Positions 41,319 to 49,689 of a stretch of 64,000 nt of DNA are shown here, piece after piece; position 1 is the first letter of the stretch, and the number at the start of each line of letters is the position of its first letter. The stretch is taken from assembly GCA_047600765.1 (NCBI GenBank), contig JASGKF010000001.1:1860001-1924000 (forward strand), read 5' to 3'. The stretch is from Viridibacterium sp047600765. Lineage in GTDB: Bacteria > Pseudomonadota > Gammaproteobacteria > Burkholderiales > Rhodocyclaceae. A model generated the notes under the pieces. That model was not told where the DNA came from and did no database searches. It saw nothing but the letters and a program-made list of their open reading frames with translations. The translations under genes and the position numbers were made by a program.

Positions 41319-41948
41319 ATGTCTGGCTGCTGCCACGATGACCACTGCCACAACGAACAAGGCACCACGCCACGCATGCGCCGTGTGCTGTGGATCGCCC
41401 TGATCATCAACGCCGCCATGTTCGGCATCGAGATCGGCGCGGGCATGCACGCCGGCTCCGTATCCCTGCTCGCTGACTCGATCGACTTCCTCGGCGACGC
41501 CGCCAACTACGGCATCGCACTGGCCGTGCTGGGCATGCTGCCGGTGTGGCGCAGCCGCGCGGCCTTGCTCAAAGGGCTGTCGATGGCCGGCTTCGGCATT
41601 TTCGTACTCGGCCGCGTTGTCTGGCAGGCCGCTCAGGGCTTGTCGCCCGAGCCCATCACCATGGGCAGCATCGGCTTGCTGGCACTCGTCGCCAACGTGG
41701 CCGTCGCCGTGCTGCTCTACGCCTTCCGCGATGGCGACGCCAACATGCGCTCGGTGTGGTTGTGCACGCGCAACGATGCGCTGGGCAATCTGGCCGTGCT
41801 GCTCGCCGCAGCAGGCGTGTTCGGCACGGGTCAAGCCTGGCCGGACCTGGTAGTGGCTGTCGTCATGGGGGGTCTGGCCTTGTCGGCCGGCGCATCGGTG
41901 ATCCGTCAGGCGCGTGCCGAGCTGACCGCGGTCGCTTCAGCGGCGTAA
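41319..41948 (+). CDS. Cation diffusion facilitator (Cd/Zn/Pb efflux)
   Basis: A 209-residue CDF-family exporter. It begins with a metal-ligand-rich tail (MSGCCHDDHCHNEQG) and has about six membrane helices; helix 2 reads SVSLLADSIDFLGDAANY, and helix 5 TRNDALGNLAVLLAA carries the Asp pair of the transport site. It lacks the long C-terminal cytoplasmic domain of CzcD. Controlled by the divergent CadR via the MerR-type promoter. The end overlaps the convergent EamA gene by 12 bp. Confidence 0.92.
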   Translation: MSGCCHDDHCHNEQGTTPRMRRVLWIALIINAAMFGIEIGAGMHAGSVSLLADSIDFLGDAANYGIALAVLGMLPVWRSRAALLKGLSMAGFGIFVLGRVVWQAAQGLSPEPITMGSIGLLALVANVAVAVLLYAFRDGDANMRSVWLCTRNDALGNLAVLLAAAGVFGTGQAWPDLVVAVVMGGLALSAGASVIRQARAELTAVASAA

Positions 41949-42368
41949 GCCGAGGATCAGTACGCCCGCCGCCACCAGCGCTATGCCCAGCCAGCTGCGC
42001 GCATCGGGCCGCTCGCCGAGAAAGATCACCGCGAAGATCGCCACCAGCACAAGACTCAGCTTGTCAACGGGCGCCACCTTCGAAGCCTCGCCCAGCTTGA
42101 GCGCGCGGAAGTAGCACAGCCACGAGGCGCCCGTGGCAAGGCCGGACAGCAACAGGAACAACAGCGAGCGCGGCGGCAGGGCGAGGGGGTTACGCCACTT
42201 GTCCATCACGCACACCATGGCGGTCAGCACGGCCACGATGACCAGGGTGCGGATCAGTGTCGCGTAGTCGGAGTCGATGCCTTCCAGGCCAAGCTTCGCA
42301 AAGATGGCCGTCGCGGCGGCGAACACCGCTGACAGCAAGGCCCACAAAAACCAGTCCGGCAGACTCAT
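41937..42368 (-). CDS. EamA/DMT-family small transporter
   Basis: A 143-residue protein with five hydrophobic helices, equal to one EamA repeat: FLWALLSAVFAAATAIFAKLGLEGIDSDYATLIRT, LFLLLSGLATGASWLCYFRALKLGEASKVAPVDKLS and FLGERPDARSWLGIALVAAGVLIL. Such half-size DMT proteins are expected to dimerise; substrate unknown. GGAGG precedes the ATG. Confidence 0.9.
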   Translation of the reverse strand: MSLPDWFLWALLSAVFAAATAIFAKLGLEGIDSDYATLIRTLVIVAVLTAMVCVMDKWRNPLALPPRSLLFLLLSGLATGASWLCYFRALKLGEASKVAPVDKLSLVLVAIFAVIFLGERPDARSWLGIALVAAGVLILGLRR

Positions 42369-42419
42369 GCGACCTCCCCGTGAGGAAAACCGAAGACCCG
42401 ATCCAGAACGCGGCCCCTA

Positions 42420-42743
42420 TCAGCCGAAAACGTGCACCGCCAGCCACACCGTGCGTGGCCCGGTCCAGGCCACGCGATGCACACAACGCGCGGGAATCAA
42501 CAGGCTGTCGCCCTCGCGCAGCGTGCGCAGATCACCATCCTCGAATTCCAGCGTTGCCTCGCCACGCATCAGCATGACCCATTCATCATGCGGCTGGTCG
42601 TACCAGAAGTCCGGATCACTGCGCTGCCCGTCCGACACGATGCGCTCCACGCGCACCAGATCCGTCTCGAACAGGGTCTGGAAGTCTTCGGCTTCGCTCG
42701 TCAGCGGCAGCTGGCCAAACAGGTTGAAGAGCTCAGGTACCAC
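42420..42743 (-). CDS. Small cupin-domain protein
   Basis: A 107-residue single cupin: QPHDEWVMLMRGEATLEFEDGDLRTLREGDSLLIPARCVHRV, with the two histidines and Glu of the metal-binding cupin motifs. No signal peptide. It starts at GTG 42743, 6 bp after the parB stop, so it probably shares that transcript. Substrate unknown. Confidence 0.85.
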   Translation of the reverse strand: MVPELFNLFGQLPLTSEAEDFQTLFETDLVRVERIVSDGQRSDPDFWYDQPHDEWVMLMRGEATLEFEDGDLRTLREGDSLLIPARCVHRVAWTGPRTVWLAVHVFG

Positions 42744-42749
42744 GTAGCT

Positions 42750-43611
42750 TTACTTGAGGCGTTCCAGAAGGCCGTCCAGCTGATCCAGGCTGCCGAAATC
42801 GATGCTCAGCGTGCCAGCACCCTTCTTGTTGGCCTTGATCTTCACGGTCGCACCGAGCTTGTCCGACAGGTCTTCTTCGAGACGCAGCAGATCGGTGCTG
42901 GCCTCGACGCGCTTGGCCGACTTTTCGTCCTTGGGCGCGAGCTGGCTGTTCGACCAGCTTCTCGGTGTCGCGCACCGACAGGCGCTTGGCGACGACCTGG
43001 TTGCCGACAAGGATCTGTCCCGCTGCATCGAGTGCCAGCAGCGCACGTGCGTGGCCCATCTCGATGTCGCCCACCATCAGCATCTCGCGCACGGGGCCCG
43101 AGAGTTGCAGCAAGCGCAGAAGGTTGGACGTAGCTGGACGCGAGCGGCCCAGTGCGTCGGCCGCCTGCTGGTGCGTCATGCCGAACTCGTCGATGAGGCG
43201 CTGGATGCCCAGGGCTTCTTCGAGCGGGTTGAGATCTTCGCGCTGGATGTTCTCGATCAGCGACATGGCCAGCGCGGCTTCATCCGGAATCTCGCGGATG
43301 ATGACCGGCACTTCGGTCATCTCGGCGATCTGCGAAGCGCGCCAGCGGCGCTCACCGGCGATGATTTCGTGACGACCACCACCGACCGGGCGCACCGTGA
43401 TCGGCTGCATCAGGCCCTGTGCCTTGATCGACGCAGCCAGCTCTTCGAGCGAACCGGCATCCATGCGCGTGCGCGGCTGGTACTTGCCGGGCTGCAGGTT
43501 GTCGACGGGCAACGTGGTCAGGTTGCCGACGTTGTCGGACGGCAGCGTGTCGCCGCCGAGCAGGGCTTCAAGGCCGCGACCGAGGCCTTTCTTGATCTTG
43601 GGTGGATTCAT
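42750..43611 (-). pseudogene. parB: Chromosome-partitioning protein ParB, frameshifted
   Basis: ParB binds parS sites and with ParA segregates the origin region. Codons from 43611 to about 42946 encode a normal N-terminal part (GRGLEALLGG, GKYQPRTRMDAGSLEELAASIKAQG, GERRWRAS, LIENIQREDLNPLEEA, HTH MTHQQAADALGRSR). Near 42945 the frame shifts by one base: the rest (LAPKDEKSAKRVEAS...LDQLDGLLERLK) continues in another frame to 42752. Joined, they give about 286 residues, normal for ParB. As read, the product is 292 residues with a scrambled C-terminal dimer domain. Could be a real mutation or a sequencing error in the CC run. Confidence 0.88.
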
Positions 43612-43626
43612 GGTGCTGGGTACGTC

Positions 43627-44397
43627 CTACATCGTCTTGATCCGCTCGATCATCTCGGCGGCGAAATTCAGGTAAGCCTGCGAACCCTTGGCTGCGCGGT
43701 CGAACACCACGCCGGGCAGGCCGTGGCTGGGTGCTTCGGCGAGGCGCACATTGCGCGGGATGACGGCCTTGAAGACCTTGTCGCCAAAGTGCTGCTCGAG
43801 TTGTGCGGAGACTTGCAGGGACAGCGTGCTGCGGGTGTCGAACATCACGCGCAGCAGGCCGATGATCTTGAGATCGCGGTTGAGCTTGGCGTGCACCTGC
43901 TTGATGGTGTTCACGAGGTCGGACAGGCCTTCGAGCGCGAAGTACTCGCACTGCATGGGGATGATGACGCCATGTGCCGAACACAGGCCGTTGAGCGTCA
44001 GCATCGACAGCGAGGGCGGGCAGTCTATGAGCACGAAGTCGTAATCCGCCTCGACCGTCGCGAGCTCGTCCTTGAGGCGCTTTTCGCGATTCTCGATCTC
44101 GACCAGTTCCACTTCGGCGCCGGCCAGCTCGCGGTTCGAGGCCAGCACGTCGTAGCCCGCTTCCTCGGCGCGCACGAAAGATTCCTTCAGCGTCTTGAGG
44201 CCCACCAGCACCTGGTACACGGTGGAAGGCACGGTGCGCTTGTCGACGCCCGAGCCCATGGTCGCATTGCCCTGCGGGTCGAGGTCGACGAGCAGCACGC
44301 GCTGGCCATGCGCGGCGAGCGCGGCAGCGAGATTGACGGTGGTGGTGGTCTTGCCGACCCCGCCCTTCTGGTTGGCAACAGCAAAGATGCGGGCCAT
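43627..44397 (-). CDS. parA: Chromosome-partitioning ATPase ParA (Soj)
   Basis: A 256-residue Walker-type ATPase: FAVANQKGGVGKTTTTVNLAAALA (deviant Walker A), VLLVDLDPQGNATMGSG, DFVLIDCPPSLSMLT (Walker B) and IPMQCEYFALEGLSDLVNTI. It forms nucleoid gradients that move ParB-parS complexes. It is 15 bp upstream of parB and 14 bp downstream of rsmG, the usual chromosomal order near the replication origin. Confidence 0.96.
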   Translation of the reverse strand: MARIFAVANQKGGVGKTTTTVNLAAALAAHGQRVLLVDLDPQGNATMGSGVDKRTVPSTVYQVLVGLKTLKESFVRAEEAGYDVLASNRELAGAEVELVEIENREKRLKDELATVEADYDFVLIDCPPSLSMLTLNGLCSAHGVIIPMQCEYFALEGLSDLVNTIKQVHAKLNRDLKIIGLLRVMFDTRSTLSLQVSAQLEQHFGDKVFKAVIPRNVRLAEAPSHGLPGVVFDRAAKGSQAYLNFAAEMIERIKTM

Positions 44398-44411
44398 TTC
44401 AGCCTCTGGAA

Positions 44412-45032
44412 TCAGGTTTTCTGGATGAGGATCAGGTGCCGCTCGGCATCAAGGCCCGGCACGGTCAGCGGAATGGATCCGGCCACCGTAACCCCGGCCG
44501 GCAGCCGCGCGATTTCGTCGGAAGGATACACGCCTTTCATGGCCAGCCAGCGACCCCCGTCAGCCAGCAGATGCCCGGTCCAGTTCACGAAATCAGCGAG
44601 TTCGGCGAAGGCACGCGAGGTAATGACCGGGAACGGCGCCAGCGCGAGCTTTTCGACGCGCGCATGGTGCACGGTGACGTTCTTGAGGCCCAAGGTACCC
44701 GCCGCCTGGCGCATGAACACGCACTTCTTGTCAACCGTATCGACAAGATCCACTTCCAGATCAGGCCGGCAGATCGCCAGCACGATGCCCGGCAGACCCG
44801 CGCCAGCGCCGATGTCGGCGAGGCGATCAACCGTGATGTGCGGCAACAGCGTCAGCGAATCCGCGATGTGCAGGTCGATGGCCTGCGCCTCGTCGCGGAT
44901 GGCGGTCAGGTTGTAGACCTTGTTCCACTTGAGGATCAGCGCGACGTAGGCCAGCAGACGCTCGCGCGCCGTCGCGTCGAGCGACAGGCTGAGGGCTTGG
45001 ATATGGGCGTCGAGGCGTTGGGCGGCGTTCAC
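44412..45032 (-). CDS. rsmG: 16S rRNA (guanine527-N7)-methyltransferase RsmG
   Basis: RsmG methylates G527 of 16S rRNA using SAM. The protein, about 206 residues, has LILKWNKVYNLTAIRD, HIADSLTLLPHI, ADIGAGAGLPGIVLAICRPD (SAM site), VDKKCVFMRQAAGTLGL and VITSRAFAELADFVNW. A GTG at 45032 is preferred as start; a TTG at 45053 would add seven residues. The usual upstream neighbour mnmG is missing; a GST gene lies there instead. Confidence 0.94.
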   Translation of the reverse strand: MNAAQRLDAHIQALSLSLDATARERLLAYVALILKWNKVYNLTAIRDEAQAIDLHIADSLTLLPHITVDRLADIGAGAGLPGIVLAICRPDLEVDLVDTVDKKCVFMRQAAGTLGLKNVTVHHARVEKLALAPFPVITSRAFAELADFVNWTGHLLADGGRWLAMKGVYPSDEIARLPAGVTVAGSIPLTVPGLDAERHLILIQKT

Positions 45033-45095
45033 TGTGCAACTACGGGCTGGCAAAACGCGGCATTTTACCGGCTTGTCGCCGTCCGCCCTAGGCCA

Positions 45096-45704
45096 TCACA
45101 CCGCATCCATGCCCCGATAGCCCGGCTGCGCCGCCACGCGTGCCAGCCAGGCACGCAAGGCCGGGTAGGGCGCAAGGTCGAAATCACCCTCATGCGCCAC
45201 GTGGGTGTAGGCGTACAGCGCAATGTCGGCAATCGAATAGGCCTCGCCAACGAAGAAACTGCGCGTCGCAAGGTGCTGCTCCATGACCCCCAGCGCGCGG
45301 TAGCCGCCGGGCATCTTGTCGGCCAGGGCCTGCGCCTTTTCTGGCGGGCGGCCGAGATAGCGCACGAAGTAACGCGCTGTGGCGACATAGGGCTCGTGGC
45401 TGTACTGCTCGAAGAACATCCACTGCAGTACCTGCGCACGCAGCAAACGGTCGGCGGGCAACAAGGGCGAGCCTTCGGCAAGGTAGTGCAGGATGGCATT
45501 CGACTCGAACAGGTGCGTACCGTCCGGCAAGGTGAGCACGGGGATCTTGCCGTTCGGGTTCATGCGCAGGAAATCCGGCGTGCGCGTCTCCTGCTTGAGG
45601 ATGTCGATGTGCTGCCAGCGGTAATCCATACCCAGCTGATCCAGCACGAGGCGGATCTTGAAACAGTTACCGGACTGGATGTCGCCATACACCGTGTAAG
45701 TCAC
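45096..45704 (-). CDS. Glutathione S-transferase family protein
   Basis: A 202-residue GST. The thioredoxin-like N-domain is VYGDIQSGNCFKIRLVLDQLGMDYRW...NPNGKIPVLTLPDGTHLFESNAILHYLA, with the cis-Pro and ES glutathione-binding residues, followed by the all-helical C-domain (SIADIALYAYTHVA). It starts with GTG and has a GGAGG 6 bp upstream. Substrate unknown; it fits the glutathione-producing background shown by gshAB. Confidence 0.92.
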   Translation of the reverse strand: MTYTVYGDIQSGNCFKIRLVLDQLGMDYRWQHIDILKQETRTPDFLRMNPNGKIPVLTLPDGTHLFESNAILHYLAEGSPLLPADRLLRAQVLQWMFFEQYSHEPYVATARYFVRYLGRPPEKAQALADKMPGGYRALGVMEQHLATRSFFVGEAYSIADIALYAYTHVAHEGDFDLAPYPALRAWLARVAAQPGYRGMDAV

Positions 45705-45726
45705 GCTTTGCCTCCGTTGCTGCGGA

Positions 45727-47823
45727 TCATGTCCGTCCCTCGCGTGCCGGCAGCAAGCTCAGCACGAAGCTGACGCCATCCTCTTCGTTCTGCGCGACGA
45801 TGGTGCCGCCCATCTTGGCCATGTAGGTGCGCGCCACGAACAAGCCCTGGCCGCGGTTGCCGTGGGCGGCGGAGTCTGGTTGATCCGAAACGCCGTATTC
45901 GAAGATCTTGTCGAGCATCTCCGGCGCGATCTGCGGCCCCTGGTTGTGGATACGCACTGCCACGCGTTCGGCCTCCTGCAGCAGCTGGATCGTGATCGGC
46001 GTGTCCGCCACGCGGAAGCGCGCCGCATTGCTCAGCACATGGGTCACCACGTCTTCGAGCGGGAACTCGTCGCCACGTACGAGCACGGGGCTGCCGACGG
46101 CGTTGTACTGCACATCGGCAATGTCGGCGGCCGGCGCGTTCTGTGCAATCGCCTGCAGGAAGGCATCAATGTCCAGCGCCTGCAGTTGCAGCTGGGTGGT
46201 CTCGAAAGCCTCGCTGGGCGAGGCGCGGCCGTAGAGCACGCGGATCGCCTGCTGCATGCGCAGGAGGTAACGCCGGCTGGCGTCATCGTCACTGCCATGC
46301 AGGGCCAGCAGGGATTGCAGCGGCGACATGATCTCGTGGCCGACGGCGTGCCACATGTCTTTCTCCTGCGCGACGCGGATCTGTTCGCGTGCCATGTCTT
46401 CGCGCACGCGGCCCTGCAGCTCGTGCAGGTTGGTGGCGAGGATGCCCAGCTCGTCGCCACCGCGCAGGTCGGCCACGTCGAATTGCTCCAGGCGCTCGGC
46501 CGCCGTGGCGAGTTGCCGCGCAGCCCGCGTGCGGCGCGTGAGAATGGCGATGCGACGGATGATGCCCAGCTCGATGAGGAACCAGGCGATGCCAATCGCA
46601 AGCAACAGCGCGCCGACGATCCAGGACATGCGCGTCGCCGTGCGCGCGAGGATGCGGTTGGCGTTGCGCACATCGCCGGCCAGCAACAGCTCGTAACGAC
46701 CGGCCGGCGTGCTGATGAATTCCTGCGAGTCGAGCTTGAGCGTGCCGGCATCGACGGGCAGGCGGCGAATCAAGGCATTGATGAGTGGCGACACAGGATC
46801 TTCCGAATCGTCCGTGCCCACCATGCGCAGCAACTCGGCACCGGGCTTGTTGCTGCCCACCTTGCGGATCATCAGGCTCTCGCCCGGCAGCAGCAGGCTG
46901 CGCAAGTCGTCGAGCTGGAAGGCCATGCGCGCTTCGTCGTGGTTGCTGTCGAACAGCGCCGCGGCATTGCCCGGCGCATGCAGGGCAAGGCTCACGCGCA
47001 TGTCGGCGAGGTCGGGCGGCGGCCACACGGTGTTGCGGCGCGTGTCGAACTCTTCGGCCAGCAAGGCCACGGGCAAGCGCAGGGAGTAGAAAACCTCGCG
47101 CGCGCAGTCCGCCGCTCCCTGCGGCACTTCTTGCGGCCGGGCGCATTCGGGCGATTGCCACAGCCAGCCACGGAAATCGCGCTGCGGCCGCATGCGACTG
47201 TAGTCGCCATCCGCACGCTCGACGAAGCCGGTGAGGCGCCCGCGCTGGGCACGCGCCTCGGGCGGCGTTTCGCCTTCGAAGACCGCCAGCCAGTTGTACT
47301 GCACGCCACGCAGCGCCAGCTGCACGCGCATGCGGTGCGCCAGGCTGAGGTCGCGCTGGCCCTGCCTGTGCGACACCAGGGTGTCGACATTCACACGGCC
47401 AGCCACGTAGACGAAAGCACCGGCCCATTGGCGTGAACCGACAGCGACGCACATCGCCGCATCGTCGGGGTACTGCACGAGGCAGCCCGAGGTCTCGACC
47501 GCCACGCGCACCTTGCCGGGATCATCGAAATCGAGCGCTGCATAAGGCAGCAGCAGGGGCCGCAAGGGCGTCAGGTGCTGGCCACCGGCTTCGGGATTGA
47601 GCAGGGCCAGCTGACCCGTCGGATGACGCAGGCGCGCCGCGATCTGGTCAGCCGTCTTGGCGAAGCCTTCGCGATAGGCATCGAAGCCCTGTTGCTTCTC
47701 TTCGCGCAGCACGAACACGGCCAGCGCGACGATAGCGCCCGCCAGCAGCAGGAACACCACACGGAAGAAGAAGCGCAGCCGGATCGACGCCAGCCACGCC
47801 AGTACGCGGCTCAGGGACTGCAT
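45727..47823 (-). CDS. Membrane sensor histidine kinase
   Basis: A 698-residue kinase. One membrane helix near residue 20-40 (FRVVFLLLAGAIVALAVFVL), a large periplasmic sensor region of no recognised family (about 45-370), a second helix (MSWIVGALLLAIGIAWFLIELGI), a HAMP-like linker, then HisKA with the phospho-acceptor His496 in HAVGHEIMSPLQSLL, and HATPase_c with LSNAARFR (N box) and GNRGQGLFVARTYMAKMGG (G box). It overlaps the response regulator stop by one base. The signal is unknown. Its likely targets share the 91-bp element found beside and near this locus. Confidence 0.9.
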   Translation of the reverse strand: MQSLSRVLAWLASIRLRFFFRVVFLLLAGAIVALAVFVLREEKQQGFDAYREGFAKTADQIAARLRHPTGQLALLNPEAGGQHLTPLRPLLLPYAALDFDDPGKVRVAVETSGCLVQYPDDAAMCVAVGSRQWAGAFVYVAGRVNVDTLVSHRQGQRDLSLAHRMRVQLALRGVQYNWLAVFEGETPPEARAQRGRLTGFVERADGDYSRMRPQRDFRGWLWQSPECARPQEVPQGAADCAREVFYSLRLPVALLAEEFDTRRNTVWPPPDLADMRVSLALHAPGNAAALFDSNHDEARMAFQLDDLRSLLLPGESLMIRKVGSNKPGAELLRMVGTDDSEDPVSPLINALIRRLPVDAGTLKLDSQEFISTPAGRYELLLAGDVRNANRILARTATRMSWIVGALLLAIGIAWFLIELGIIRRIAILTRRTRAARQLATAAERLEQFDVADLRGGDELGILATNLHELQGRVREDMAREQIRVAQEKDMWHAVGHEIMSPLQSLLALHGSDDDASRRYLLRMQQAIRVLYGRASPSEAFETTQLQLQALDIDAFLQAIAQNAPAADIADVQYNAVGSPVLVRGDEFPLEDVVTHVLSNAARFRVADTPITIQLLQEAERVAVRIHNQGPQIAPEMLDKIFEYGVSDQPDSAAHGNRGQGLFVARTYMAKMGGTIVAQNEEDGVSFVLSLLPAREGRT

Positions 47824-48521
47824 CAGCGCTCGCCCTGCGCCCAGCGGAAACCGCGCATGGGCACGTTCTCGATGCCGTCGAAATCGGGATCGATCTCGCG
47901 GAAGGCATCGCGGATCGTACTCACGTGCTTGCGGATGTTGTCGCGGTTGCGCCCGCTCTTGACGACCTGGAACAGCTCTTCGTAGGACACCACCTGACCA
48001 GCCCGCTCGTACAGCGCCAGCAGGATGCGCTGCGCCGTCAGCGGCAGATTCACACGCTTGCCGCGCCACTGCGTGGCGCCCTGGCGCAACGGGTCGATGG
48101 AAAGCTCATCCCGCACGGCCACAGCGGGTGTCGCCTCGGCACGCGGCTTGGCGCTGCGCAGGATGTCGAGGAAGGTGTCGACGAAGTCGCTCTCCTCGAA
48201 GGTCGTCTTCTGCAGGTAGTCCCAGGCATCCAGCGCCTTCATGATGCTGCGATAGATCGCTGCCGGCATCGCCGACACGACCAGCACAGGCGTCGTGCCG
48301 CCCTTGTTGATCGCATTGATGATCGCCACGCCGGCATTGCGCTCGCGGCCCAGCTCGATGTCGAGCACGATGACGTCGTACTGCTCGCGCGCAATCGCCG
48401 CCTCGGCCTCGTCACGCGTGAACCACTGCTCGACGATGATGCCCGGCCGCGCGGCCTCGATCCAGCCGCGCAACTGGTTGCTGGTGGGAATGTCGTCTTC
48501 GATGACGGCGACCTTGGTCAT
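47823..48521 (-). CDS. OmpR-type response regulator
   Basis: A 232-residue regulator. The receiver has Asp9/Asp10, phospho-acceptor Asp54 (VIVLDIEL) and Lys105 (YLQKTTF). The C-terminal winged helix (about 140-230) shows LTAQRILLALYERAGQVVSYEELFQVV, NIRKHVSTIRDAF and ENVPMRGFRWA. AAGGAA precedes the ATG, and TGATG couples it to the kinase gene. A perfect palindrome CTTCCGG-ACC-CCGGAAG lies 68 bp upstream, in the spacer shared with the divergent 48710 gene, and is repeated before the SPFH operon. Confidence 0.93.
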   Translation of the reverse strand: MTKVAVIEDDIPTSNQLRGWIEAARPGIIVEQWFTRDEAEAAIAREQYDVIVLDIELGRERNAGVAIINAINKGGTTPVLVVSAMPAAIYRSIMKALDAWDYLQKTTFEESDFVDTFLDILRSAKPRAEATPAVAVRDELSIDPLRQGATQWRGKRVNLPLTAQRILLALYERAGQVVSYEELFQVVKSGRNRDNIRKHVSTIRDAFREIDPDFDGIENVPMRGFRWAQGER

Positions 48522-48573
48522 GGGCTATTCCTTGAGAAGTTGGCGGATTATCGCCGCATTCCGCACCCAAACC

Positions 48574-48664
48574 GGGCTTGTGAAGATTTCTTCCGGACCC
48601 CGGAAGAAAGTCGGTCAGGGGCGTCATTGAGCCTTCCACGGCAGGGCTTTGAAGATGGCATCAC
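48574..48664 (+). repeat. 91-bp conserved upstream element, copy 1
   Basis: This 91-bp block is 88% identical (80 of 91 positions, no gaps) to 49553-49643. It contains the palindrome CTTCCGG-ACC-CCGGAAG (48590-48606) and the fully conserved segments CGTCATTGAGCCTTCCA and TTTGAAGATGGCATCAC, which could be a promoter. The palindrome ends 103 bp before the following ATG. Confidence 0.88.
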
Positions 48665-48709
48665 CGCCGGCGACATGCCGGCCTTCTTCAGACAAACCGG
48701 GAGGACACC

Positions 48710-49477
48710 ATGAACAAGAGCATCACCCAGACCTGGCGCAACCTGCGCCGCTACAAGGCGCACTGGCTGTACCTGCTGTGCATGATCGCCGCCATCGTGC
48801 TGGCCTACTCGAGCGCCGCCAACGCGCAGGACACACCGGCCGCGCCGGGCTTCGTGAGCCTGGGTGGGGGCGACAGTTACGCCCGTGATGCCCTGCCGCG
48901 TGGCACCGGCTGGCAAGGCCTGTTCTGCGACAAGAAGGGTTGCGAGCTGCGCCGGAGCCGAGTACGCGTTGTGTTGAGCGAGGAAGAAAACGTGCTGGGC
49001 GAACTGGAGCCCAGTGAGGAGCTGCTTGTCGACGACGAGCCGCTGGCCGTGTTCAACGGCCTGAACCTGACGGCTGGCCCGGTCACCACGTACTACCAGC
49101 CCGACGAGAACCACCCGACGACGCAACATCGCAGCCTGCACAAGCTGGGCTACTGGAAGCTGCCTGGCAATGACCCCCTCAAGCTGTCCTGGGTCAAGCT
49201 CGCCGATGGCAGCTTCCGCTACCACCTTGGCGATGGCGCGACCAAACAGTTCCTGTTCCGCACGGAGTCCGAAGGGCACTACGGCGATGACACCACGCCC
49301 ATCGTGCACTGGGTCGGTGACCTCGACGATGATGGCAAGACCGACTTCATCGTGAGCCTGCAGGGCATCGACTGCGGTTACGACTATCGCCTCTACCTGT
49401 CGTCGCAAACCCGCGAGGGCCAGCTGGTTCGCAAGGCCGCGCACTTCTCGGGTAGCCGACCGGCCTGCGGTTGCTGA
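48710..49477 (+). CDS. Hypothetical exported protein with a VCBS/EF-type calcium loop
   Basis: A 255-residue protein with a hydrophobic N-terminal signal or anchor (YLLCMIAAIVLAYSSAANA, residues about 22-41) and an exported domain with several Cys. A segment GDLDDDGKTDFIVSL has the DxDxDGxxD form of VCBS/FG-GAP or dockerin-like calcium loops. No family is assigned. GGGAGGA precedes the ATG. A terminator follows, so it is a single-gene unit controlled by copy 1 of the 91-bp element and divergent from the two-component system. Confidence 0.8.
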   Translation: MNKSITQTWRNLRRYKAHWLYLLCMIAAIVLAYSSAANAQDTPAAPGFVSLGGGDSYARDALPRGTGWQGLFCDKKGCELRRSRVRVVLSEEENVLGELEPSEELLVDDEPLAVFNGLNLTAGPVTTYYQPDENHPTTQHRSLHKLGYWKLPGNDPLKLSWVKLADGSFRYHLGDGATKQFLFRTESEGHYGDDTTPIVHWVGDLDDDGKTDFIVSLQGIDCGYDYRLYLSSQTREGQLVRKAAHFSGSRPACGC

Positions 49478-49499
49478 ACTACGCGTCTTTCATCTGAAG

Positions 49500-49531
49500 G
49501 CGAACCGGGCCCGGCCCGGTTCGCTTTTTTC
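49500..49531 (+). terminator. Rho-independent terminator
   Basis: GCGAACCGGGC and its complement GCCCGGTTCGC (one C in the loop region) followed by TTTTTT end the 48710 unit. Confidence 0.9.
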
Positions 49532-49552
49532 ATTGGTGGCTCCCATCAGACA

Positions 49553-49643
49553 GGGCTCGTGAAGATTCCTTCCGGACCCCGGAAGAAAGTCGGCAGGCCG
49601 CGTCATTGAGCCTTCCATGGCTGCGGTTTGAAGATGGCATCAC
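49553..49643 (+). repeat. 91-bp conserved upstream element, copy 2
   Basis: Second copy of the element at 48574-48664, with the same palindrome CTTCCGG-ACC-CCGGAAG (49569-49585). The palindrome ends 104 bp before the SPFH gene ATG, almost the same distance as copy 1 (103 bp), which speaks for a functional control region. Confidence 0.88.
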
Positions 49644-49689
49644 GGCAAAGCGATGTGCCTAGCCACTCAACCAGCAAGGGAGAATCATC

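Noticed and set aside
42802..44916. 704-codon plus-strand open frame
   Set aside because: Antisense to parB, parA and rsmG; long frames opposite GC-rich genes arise from codon bias.
43611..45100. parS site near parAB
   Set aside because: No TTCACGTGAA-type palindrome seen here or elsewhere in the window by eye.
48574..49643. The 91-bp blocks as ends of a composite mobile element
   Set aside because: They are direct, not inverted, contain no transposase between them, and keep a fixed distance to downstream start codons, which fits control regions better.
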